Positions 37,305-45,000 of a stretch of DNA of 47,550 nt are shown here, in pieces. The first letter of the stretch is position 1; each line of letters opens with the position of its first letter. The notes beneath the pieces are model-generated. The model was not told where the DNA came from. It saw only the letters and a list, made by a program, of their open reading frames with translations, and searched no databases. Position numbers and translations under genes: made by a program. The DNA comes from Caldilineaceae bacterium. Lineage in GTDB: Bacteria > Chloroflexota > Anaerolineae > Caldilineales > Caldilineaceae. The stretch lies in NCBI GenBank assembly GCA_020433455.1, contig JAGRCP010000074.1:1-47550 (forward strand), written 5' to 3'.

Positions 37305-38159
37305 TCAGGCGGCGTTGCGCGCAGTATCACCATTCTCCATCAGGCGATTACGCCCGGATCGAAGCAGAAATACCGCCAGAAAGACCGCGGTCATCACCAG
37401 CACCATGGCCGGACCCGACGCAATGTTGATGTAGTAGCTGACGTATAGCCCCGTAATGTTGGAGAGGGAGCCGATGGCCGCGGCCAGAAGCATCATGCGC
37501 CAGAGGCGGCGCGTCAGGAGTTGAGCCGTAGCCGCAGGCGTGACCAGCATGGCCAGCATAAGGGCTATGCCCACCGTTTGCAGGGCAACTACGATGGTCA
37601 CGGCGATGAGCACCAGCAACAGGTAGCGGAGAAAGGTTGCCGGCAGGCGCAAAACCACGGCCAAGGTAGCGTCGAAGGCCAGCACCATAAACTCTTTGTA
37701 AAAGGCCCCCACCGTGAGCAGCACCAAAAGCCCCAGCCCGCCGATAACCCACAAATCCTGGGCGGAGACGGCCAACACGTTGCCGAAAAGAATGTGGGAG
37801 AGATCGACCGCATAGGTGCTCACCGTGCTGAGCAGGGCCACGCCCAGGGCAAAGCTGCCGGCAAAGACGATGCCGATGGCCGTATCCTCCCGCAGTTCGC
37901 CCCGGCGACTGAGCGCGCCGATGCCCAGGGCGGCAATGATGCCCACAATGAGCGCGCCGACGGCTAAGGGCCATCCCACGAGGTAGGCCACGACAATGCC
38001 CGGCAGGATGATATGGGCCAGGGCGTCGCCGAAGAAGGCCATGCCCTGCAAGATCACGTAGACGCCAATCACCGAACAGATGACGCCCGTCATGGCGGAG
38101 GCCAGGAGCGCGCGCCACATAAACCCGTACTGGAGAGGTTCAAGCAACCATTCAAACAT
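37305..38159 (-). CDS. Metal ABC transporter permease, ZnuB/MntB family
   Basis: Inner-membrane permease for Zn2+, Mn2+ or Fe2+ uptake, 284 aa. Eight or nine spans. It opens with the family's FEWLLEPLQYGFMWRALLASAMTGVICSVIGVYVILQGMAFFGDALAHIILPGIVVAYL, and the Gly-Asp-Ala-Leu-Ala-His stretch is the characteristic ABC-3 motif. Later: LRREGELREDTAIGIVFAGSFALG (approximate) and ATAQLLTRRLWRMMLLAAAIGSLSNITGLYVSYYINIASGPAMVLV. It follows the ATPase gene by only 3 bases. Metal specificity cannot be read from the permease. Confidence 0.9.
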   Translation of the reverse strand: MFEWLLEPLQYGFMWRALLASAMTGVICSVIGVYVILQGMAFFGDALAHIILPGIVVAYLVGWPLAVGALIVGIIAALGIGALSRRGELREDTAIGIVFAGSFALGVALLSTVSTYAVDLSHILFGNVLAVSAQDLWVIGGLGLLVLLTVGAFYKEFMVLAFDATLAVVLRLPATFLRYLLLVLIAVTIVVALQTVGIALMLAMLVTPAATAQLLTRRLWRMMLLAAAIGSLSNITGLYVSYYINIASGPAMVLVMTAVFLAVFLLRSGRNRLMENGDTARNAA

Positions 38160-38162
38160 AGG

Positions 38163-38987
38163 CTATTCCACCGGAACCCGACCGCCGCTACAGCACGTAT
38201 CGGTCAGCACCAGCTCGCCCTGCTCTGCCGGAACAATGTGAAGGCGGCTGCCGTAGGCCCGACCCAGCGTCTCGGACGTCAGCACCTGATCGGGCGGGCC
38301 GTAGGCGATGAGGGTACGGTTGATCAGCATGACCAGGGGGAAGAGTTCCCCGGCCTGCTGCAGATCGTGGGTGGCGACGAGCAGGGTCGCACCCGCCGCG
38401 CACAGGCGTTGCAAGATGGTCAGGATGGCCTGGCGGCTGGGCTCATCCAGGCCGGTGAAGGGCTCATCCAGCAGGAGCAGTTCGGCTTCCTGGGCCAGCG
38501 CCCGGGCGAGGAAGACCCGCTGCTGCTGGCCGCCGGAAAGATCGCCGATGGGGCGATCCGCCAGGTCCAGCATGTCAACCTGCGCCAGGGCCCCGCGCAC
38601 CTTCTCCCGGTCCTTGCGGTTGGGCCAGCGGAAAAGGCCGATCTGGCCGATGCGCCCCATCATCACCGCGTCGAAGACCGAAGCGGGAAAGCGCCAGTCA
38701 ATGCGATTGCGCTGGGGCACGTAGCCGATGCAAATGTGGCGGTCCGGCCCGCTGCCGTAAATTTTGACCCGGCCCTGGGTCGGCTTGACGATGCCCGCGA
38801 CAGCGTTGAAGAGGGTGCTCTTGCCCGCGCCGTTGGGCCCTACCACCGCCGCCTGATCGCCCCGGCGCAGGATGAAGCTCACATCCTCCAACGCGGTTAC
38901 ATTGCCATAGCGGACGGTAACGTGTTCCATGCTCAGGGCGGGCGCCTGGGCGTCGTGGGGGGCGTCATTGCCGGTGAAGGAGTTCAT
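38163..38987 (-). CDS. Metal ABC transporter ATP-binding protein, ZnuC/MntA family
   Basis: ATPase that drives the adjacent permease. 274 aa from the ATG at 38987. Walker A VVGPNGAGKSTLFNAV; Q-loop region YVPQRNRIDWRFPASVFDAVMMG, which is typical of the zinc/manganese importer ATPases; signature LSGGQQQRVFLARAL; Walker B LLLLDEPFTGLD; switch VATHDL. The protein ends in DTCCSGGRVPVE. The start is uncertain: an ATG at 38987 has GAGGGG ~13 bases upstream, and an ATG at 39026 is also in frame. No periplasmic binding protein gene is present upstream; an insertion-sequence region begins about 220 bases away. Confidence 0.9.
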   Translation of the reverse strand: MNSFTGNDAPHDAQAPALSMEHVTVRYGNVTALEDVSFILRRGDQAAVVGPNGAGKSTLFNAVAGIVKPTQGRVKIYGSGPDRHICIGYVPQRNRIDWRFPASVFDAVMMGRIGQIGLFRWPNRKDREKVRGALAQVDMLDLADRPIGDLSGGQQQRVFLARALAQEAELLLLDEPFTGLDEPSRQAILTILQRLCAAGATLLVATHDLQQAGELFPLVMLINRTLIAYGPPDQVLTSETLGRAYGSRLHIVPAEQGELVLTDTCCSGGRVPVE

Positions 38988-39204
38988 GAAGGATGGTTTT
39001 CCCCTCGCATCTTGCGACGATTCCATACGTAACAAGGCAAGCAAAATCGATGGCATCGCTTGCCGGACCGGTCCAAACCAACGGTTCATTCTAGCGGATG
39101 GGGAAAGGGTTGCCCAAAATGAAGGGAGAGTCACGCCCGCTCGCCGGGCCGGCCGGAAAGACGGGGAGACCGGGGGCAGGGGACGTTATGGGGTATCGTT
39201 TAAA

Positions 39205-39251
39205 TAAGCATAGTTTGAAGCGTTGATTAGCAGTGCCCCAAACTATGCTTA
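39205..39251. repeat. 13-bp perfect inverted repeat upstream of the metal transporter
   Basis: TAAGCATAGTTTG (39205-39217) and CAAACTATGCTTA (39239-39251), 21 bases apart. It lies between the metal transporter ATPase gene and the IS982 fragment. It could be an operator or an insertion-sequence end; nothing decides it. Between 38988 and 39204 there is no gene; a 7-bp inverted repeat (GGCAAGC 39036-39042, GCTTGCC 39058-39064) is the only other structure. Confidence 0.4.
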
Positions 39252-39302
39252 CTTAATACTATACGGCTTATGTGAAATAGGGTGATGAATTTGACGGAAA
39301 AA

Positions 39303-39357
39303 GAAGTCCCCCTGAGAATCTAGAGGACGATCAAATCCAAAGATTCAGGAGGACTTC
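39303..39357 (+). promoter_or_regulatory. Hairpin that pairs with the transposase ribosome-binding site
   Basis: GAAGTCC-C-CCTGA (39303-39315) can pair with TCAGGAGGACTTC (39345-39357) with one mismatch, and ATC/GAT extend it across a bulge. The second arm contains AGGAGG (39347-39352), the Shine-Dalgarno 7 bases before the transposase ATG at 39360. When transcribed from outside, the site would be buried, a known way insertion sequences limit their own expression. Confidence 0.5.
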
Positions 39358-39359
39358 TC

Positions 39360-39770
39360 ATGAGTAGTATATCCTTTGAGGAACTGGCGACCATAATTTT
39401 CATATTAGTCGACGACTGGTATCAGATAGAAGGAGTAAAGCACCTGCAAGGCAAAGTTGGGCGAAAGCCGGTTTTCAGTGACAGTGAGGTCATTACCTTA
39501 TTGTTGCTCATGGATTATCTGCCGTTTCCAGGCGAGAATCAGTGTTTGGGCCTTATCCGCGCCAATTATCTTGCTCTTTTTCCCAAGCTGGTGGACCAGA
39601 GCCAATTTAACCGGCGAGTACGCAATTTGCGCTTTTTGGTTGAAGAGATGCGCCGCTCGTATCTGGGACAATTGGGCTATCTTCAACAGACAACCTACCT
39701 GTTGGATACCAAGCCGGTTCCGGTAGTTGGATATAAGCGGAGCAAGCGACATAGCGAATTCGCCGATTGC
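39360..39770 (+). pseudogene. IS982-type transposase, 5' fragment
   Basis: About 137 residues of the N-terminal part of an IS982 family transposase: SEVITLLLLMDYLPFPGENQCLGLIRANYLALFPKLVDQSQFNRRVRNLRFLVEE matches the family's segment around 'PSESQFLRYLR--LFP-L-SRSQFNRR', followed by YLLDTKPVPVVGYKRSKRHSEFADCA. IS982 proteins run to ~290 residues with a DDE catalytic core; here homology stops at about 39770, where the sequence becomes istB. The frame continues to 39815 into unrelated sequence. Start and ribosome site are intact, so a truncated protein could still be made. Confidence 0.75.
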
Positions 39771-40320
39771 GCGAACTGGCCGGACTCAGCTTCATCGAGC
39801 GCACCCACAATGTAGTCCTGCTGGGGCCCCAGGGGTCGGGAAGACCCATCTCTCAGTCGCGCTGGGCATCAAGGCGGCCGAGGCCGGCTATTCGGTTCTC
39901 TTCCTGACGCTGGAGACGTTGATGACCCGCTTGATGAAAGCCCAGGCTGAAAACCGTCTGGAGCGGGCGCTCAAACAACTAGTCTATCCCAAGTTGCTCA
40001 TCGTCGACGAAATCGGCTACCTGCCTCTCAGCCGCACTGAAGCCAGCCTCTTCTTTCGTCTGGTTGTGCGCCGCTACGAGCGGGGCAGTCTGATTGTTAC
40101 AAGCAACAAGAGTTTTCTGGATTGGGGCGAAGTCTTCAACGACCATGTGCTGGCCACTGCCATTCTCGACCGCCTCCTTCATCATGCAACGACGCTCAAC
40201 ATCAAGGGCGAGAGCTATCGACTCAAGGAGAAGCGTCGTGCCGGTCTGTTGGGGCGTCCGCCCGTCGAAAATCGCGCCGAGTCGGACTTGACCACGGTGG
40301 AGGCAGAGGGTGTTGGGTAA
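39771..40320 (+). pseudogene. istB: istB (IS21 helper ATPase), 5'-truncated and frameshifted
   Basis: The remaining part of an IstB AAA+ ATPase that normally assists the IstA transposase. The first piece (39773-39826, ELAGLSFIERTHNVVLLG) and the second (from about 39829, GVGKTHLSVALGIKAAEAGYSVLFLTLETLM) are in different frames: the run at 39827-39830 has four C where five would give LLGPPGVGKTH, so one base is lost in the Walker A region. The rest is clean: Walker B LLIVDEIGYLPLSRTEASLFFRLV, SLIVTSNKSFLDWGEVFND, LDRLLHHATTLNIKGESYRLKEKR. The first ~90 residues of IstB are missing, and no istA is present. Confidence 0.85.
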
Positions 40321-40346
40321 CTTTTTCACCTTCCCGGCGATGCTGA

Positions 40347-40724
<378 letters not shown>

Positions 40725-41000
40725 AAGGAGCGAATGGTCATTTCTGATTGACATTGACAGGCCTGCGGTGTTATCCGGCAGCGCAGCACTCAAAGAGCGC
40801 ACCGGCCCGATTAACATAGTGACGGTCTTTTTTGCCAAGCAGCAGAGCGCCCATTGTAGCCAAATGCTCGGATGCGTCAAGAGTGCGCTGCGCCGGAGCA
40901 TACTGCCGCTCCGCCCTTGACACATCCTGCGCGTTTGGCTTCTGCTTCCTTGCTGCTGCTCGCAAAAAAATGTGAGGGGAGGGTACTGACATGACTTAAC
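40725..41000. other. Stretch with no recognised gene
   Basis: Between the orphan domain protein and the IS21-type end. Short frames exist on the minus strand, none with recognisable similarity or a good ribosome site. Probably decayed insertion-sequence or regulator sequence. Confidence 0.3.
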
Positions 41001-41004
41001 TTTT

Positions 41005-41076
41005 CAGCGGACATTTTCGCCGCGATTTAGGGGACATTTTTGATCGCGATTCCGCGGACATTTCATCCCGCGCTTG
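41005..41076. mobile_element. IS21-type element end with three tandem binding-site repeats
   Basis: Three spaced copies of a (G)CGGACATTTT-type motif start at 41007 (GCGGACATTTTCGCCGCGATT), 41031 (GGGACATTTTTGATCGCGATT) and 41054 (GCGGACATTTCATCCCGCG), 23-24 bases apart. Multiple repeats at the termini are typical of IS21 ends, where they bind IstA. This agrees with the istB remnant 700 bases to the left; the other end of the element is not visible. Confidence 0.65.
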
Positions 41077-41077
41077 A

Positions 41078-41224
41078 CAAGGGACCCTCTACGCCGCCAC
41101 CGTGACGCAGAACGATGATGCCTTCGCCATCGAGTGGATCGAGCTGGGCGCCAGCGACGACGATACCATCTACGAGACCATCCGCAGCCTGGACGAACAA
41201 ATCACAGCCGAGGCAGGCGAATAG
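41078..41224 (+). pseudogene. 3' tail of a gene disrupted by the IS21-type element
   Basis: Directly abutting the element end is an open frame without a good start: GTLYAATVTQNDDAFAIEWIELG, then ASDDDTIYETIRSLDEQITAEAGE, stop at 41222-41224. It has normal protein composition and is followed by a strong terminator at 41271, as expected for the end of a real gene. About 48 residues remain. Family not recognised; the beta-strand-like pattern would suit a beta-propeller or secreted protein, but this is a guess. Confidence 0.55.
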
Positions 41225-41270
41225 CGCCGGCCGCGCACCATGCTGAGCCGCGCGACCACAATTTGATAAC

Positions 41271-41313
41271 CGCAACAAAGAGCCGCCTCTTACTGAGGCG
41301 GCTCTTTGTTGCG
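41271..41313 (+). terminator. Intrinsic terminator with a 19-bp stem
   Basis: CGCAACAAAGAGCCGCCTC (41271-41289) and its perfect complement (41295-41313) around a 5-base loop TTACT, 46 bases after the stop of the truncated gene. It lacks a long U-run but the stem is strong. Confidence 0.7.
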
Positions 41314-41434
41314 TCTGTACATTTCTTCTCACGCTTCACACAGCGGTTCGCTAAATCGTAAATGCCTTCACAGAAAATCCAAAACGAGGATCATAAAAAG
41401 GCAGATGAAGTTCATCTCAAGCCTCGAATCCCTA

Positions 41435-41463
41435 TTGAATGAAACCAACTCGGCGTATATAAT
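41435..41463 (+). promoter_or_regulatory. Near-consensus sigma70 promoter, antisense to a small minus-strand frame
   Basis: -35 TTGAAT (41435-41440), 17-base spacer, -10 TATAAT (41458-41463): the best -10 in the window. The transcript would start near 41470. It would run antisense through the 41515-41697 frame, or it could give a nearly leaderless mRNA for a 92-residue plus-strand frame starting at 41473, which has no recognisable similarity. Confidence 0.55.
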
Positions 41464-41514
41464 CTATCGACCATGATGTCGCAAGACTTCCAATTGGGTG
41501 TGTTCAGTATGGGC

Positions 41515-41697
41515 TCATATGACCCTAAGCTGACGTGTTTCCTTTTTCTGGTCATAGAAATTCTCAAAGTGCATCTGCATTTGCTCAAAAAGCGTCCGAA
41601 CTACGATTTTCGACACGTTGAAGTCGCTTTGCAGCTTTTCAACTATCGCTTTCCCAGCCGTTTTCGCTTCCAGTCGCTCGATTCCGTCTTGTTTCAT
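41515..41697 (-). CDS. Small protein, possibly a truncated DUF1670-like element protein
   Basis: 60 aa, MKQDGIERLEAKTAGKAIVEKLQSDFNVSKIVVRTLFEQMQMHFENFYDQ and a short basic tail. The ATG has GGGAGGG about 5 bases upstream. The opening I-x-R-L-E-A-K-T...A-I-V-x-x-L...D-F and R-T-L-F-E-Q-M resembles my memory of DUF1670 proteins, which are ~250 aa in Chloroflexota and transposon-like; if so, only the N-terminus remains. Low confidence in the family, moderate in the frame being coding in origin. Confidence 0.4.
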   Translation of the reverse strand: MKQDGIERLEAKTAGKAIVEKLQSDFNVSKIVVRTLFEQMQMHFENFYDQKKETRQLRVI

Positions 41698-41798
41698 CAG
41701 ACCCTCCCCATGGTTTCTGGTTTAGTCTACCATGCTGAGGGTCATATATGAGCTTATGCTGAACACACTCGATACAATTCCTGCCTTCGACAAGGCTG

Positions 41799-41981
41799 TC
41801 AAGCGGTTAAAGCGAAAGTAAAGAAACCCAAGGTCGCCGTCAACATGCCGATTTGTCCACTCAGTGCCGGCGTACAGCGCTCATAGATGCCCAGCAAGAC
41901 CCCTTCGGCATAGAGTCCGGCATGACGTCTGCCTTTGCGTCGGTCACAGTTACGGCGACAATAGCGTACTCGCAACGTCAA
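41799..41981 (-). pseudogene. Possible transposase N-terminal remnant
   Basis: 60-residue frame, RVRYCRRNCDRRKGRRHAGLYAEGVLLGIYERCTPALSGQIGMLTATLG, ending FFTFALTA. The Cys-containing basic start followed by GLYAEGVLLGI-E-C-PAL looks like the N-terminal zinc-ribbon and helix region of a transposase, but no start or remainder is present. The flanking non-coding stretches (41698-41798, 41982-42068) show nothing else. Confidence 0.25.
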
Positions 41982-42068
41982 GTTGCTTCCGTGCGTTGTA
42001 CGAATTATGACCTCATTTTTTTCCTTCGCTCTTCATGCACTTGGGGTGCTGCCTTACGCGCCCGGTGA

Positions 42069-45000
42069 CTATTGCATTATAATTGGCAGGAATAAACTGC
42101 TTTCACTGCTCTGGAGTTCGACTGCGATACTATCGCTGATGTTGCCGGTATGCGCTGTAATCGTTATCGTTCCGGGAACCGTATCTGAAGTCAATCGAGC
42201 CCTAGCTACGCCGTTGGTATCTGTGCTGACAGGACTCTCGATCTTGCCCAATGTAGAGGTAAAAACGACCGATTGATTGGCCAGTGGATTACCACTCTGA
42301 TCCCGTACTGTGGCGCTAATTTCACCGGTGGAAATTCCGTCGGCAATGAGGCCTTGCACATTCGACGCCAGATCGATTGAGGTTGGGATCGGCGTCAAGG
42401 CTGTAATGTAGGTCGTGCGCGTAAGCACGTTCTCGCCCCCCAATCCAGTTACCGCCAGTGAGACCGAATATACTCCCGGCACCTCGTAGATGTGAACCGG
42501 ATTGCGGACGCTGCTTGTCGAACCGTCCCCAAAGTCCCACAACCACTTGGCGATATCACCGACAGACTGATCTGTGAATTGAACGGTTAGCGGGGTTAGA
42601 CCGGAAGCTGTTGTCGTGCTGAAATTGGCTTGAGCGGCTTCATATATTTGTACCGTATTGACGACAGTTACACGATCCGATTTTTCTCCGGCATTGACCG
42701 TTAACGAAACAGTATAGCTCCCCGGCGTGTCGTAGGCGTGTGACGGATTCTGCTCGGCGCTGGTAGAACCATCGCCGAAATCCCATAGCCATGACGAATT
42801 ACCGCCCGTGGAGGTGTCTGTGAATACAACTGTCGCTGGAGCAGTTGCAGAGACAGGATTGTTGATAAATGATGCGCACTGTCCGCCTGGTGCGGGCAAA
42901 TAAGCCAGATTATTCGTTGTTGACACCTCGGCAACAGTGTCGGCAGCAGCCGCTTGAACATAAAGTCCGCATCCTAATGGGCCGTCTACCGAATCCGCCA
43001 ACACGAAGAATTCGTTTACGCCCAGATTGTCTACATCATAGCTACCGATCAGGGAAGCGGGCTGCAAATCACTTCGCCGGTACAGCGAGACAGTCATATC
43101 CGCCACAGAATGCGTACCGATATTGAACACGGTCGCGGTGACTTGCGTCGTCGGCGAAAGCATGGATTTGGCCGTAAGATAGTATGGACTCACCTGCAAA
43201 TCAGGGCCAACGCGCAGCGTTGTGGTGTACACATTGTTGCTCGTATTCAATTCCGGAAAACCGTCTGCCTCCGGATTGGCTGTTGCAATCAGCTTATACT
43301 GCCCCGCTTGCCAAAGGCTAACGTTCGATGGCGTCGTCAACGAGATTGTTTCTCCGGGAGCCAGCGATGGCAGGTTTGTACTGGCAATCGTCGAACCGAC
43401 GATATCATCTTGGTAGTAGTTGAACGTTGTAGCCAAGGTATCTGCCGTACCTTGGTTTGTGACTTGTGCGATGAGATCAACATCGCCGCTATCCCAGTAA
43501 TCGACTGAAATGTCGGTGATCATTAAGTCTGGGCCAAAAGTGTCAAGCGCGATGCTATTATTCTGCTCCTCGCTTTCCGTAATCGTATTATCAGGATCCA
43601 ACACGAACGCCAACGTACGCGGCCCAAATTCATTCGGTGCATGATAGATCGTGGTCACGGAAACTGCCTGCCCTGCAACCACAGGACCTGCCATGGTGAA
43701 GCGCTCGAAAGTGGCGCCATTGTCTTGGAAGGCGATAGCTATGTCCATCAGCGGCTTGTCGCCCTGATTGGTCAAGACGCCTGTGACAGTCACCGCCTCA
43801 CCGGGGGGTGGCATTTCATTGGAGACCGTTATCGACTCTGCGGCAATATCTTGACGCAGATTGTGGGCCAGCGTATACAGATCGGTCCGCCCTTCTACTG
43901 GAACCGTGAAAGTGACGGTTTCGCCGCTCTGCAATGTCGTTGTTCGCTCTGCATCGCTAGTAAGCGTGCTAGCATAGGCCATACGCAGTTGGCCGTTGCT
44001 GTCCAAGCTCACAGCGGGGTAGCTCTCACTGGCACTATCGTCGCTGAGTTGCTGCGGATACCCCCATGCCCCAGCATCTACATCATAGTATGTCAGAAAG
44101 ATATCTCTTTGGATTCCCTGTTGCCCGGTAAAGACGGCAAACAAATTACCGGCATCGTCCTGCAGCATCCGGAATTGATCGACTTGTATATTGCTCCCCA
44201 GCCGTACCGCTTCTCCATCATCCAACAACGTAGCGCTCTGCCTGCTGAGATATTTCTGGCTTTCCAGATTGGCAATCCGTTGCAAGGCAAGTACATCGTC
44301 GGCGAGCCATGCCACATAGGGCTGACCTTGTCGATAGACGAGTTGCGGTCGCGTATGTTCTTCAGGACTATCGGTCAACTGCCGAGGAGGACTCCACGAG
44401 GCACCATCAAACCTGCTGATGAAAAGTTGAAGCGTCGGCGTAATACTACCCGTGGGGAGGGCTTCGGCTGTCCAGGCCAGAATGCCTTGATTTCCTTGGT
44501 GAGCAAGCGCGATATCTACGACGCTTGGGATTTGTGAAACGACAACCTGCGGCGTATTCCAGCCGCCATTATCCCATTGAGCCGCCATAATCTGATCGGG
44601 GAAATTATCATTGCCGCTCAAAAGGCCATGCGGGTTGCTGCGCCAAGCCGCCCATATATCGCCATCCGCCCAACGCGAAAGCACAGGCGTTTGTGCATTA
44701 GCATCGCTGTCGCGCGTTAGCCAATGCGACTGGCTCCAAGCGTCCGTTGCAACATCGTAGGTGGCCCAGGCCAATTCAAGCTTCCGCGTTTGTGCGAGAT
44801 CCAGCGTTGCATCTGGCGTAAGTGTCGAGTCATCCAGCCGCTGCCACACAGCCAAGGCGGTTTCATCATTGAGCCACGCAATCTTCGCCCGTCCATCAGG
44901 ATAGGCATCGTCTGTAGCCGAAGCCGGCGTTTTCCAATAGCTACCATTCCAAAAACTGTAACGTAGATCGTATCCCTGTCCCGTAGCGCGTGAGAGATCG

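Noticed and set aside
40771-40992. 73-codon minus-strand frame next to the IS21 end
   Set aside because: No ribosome site or similarity, and it ends in a region of decayed mobile DNA.
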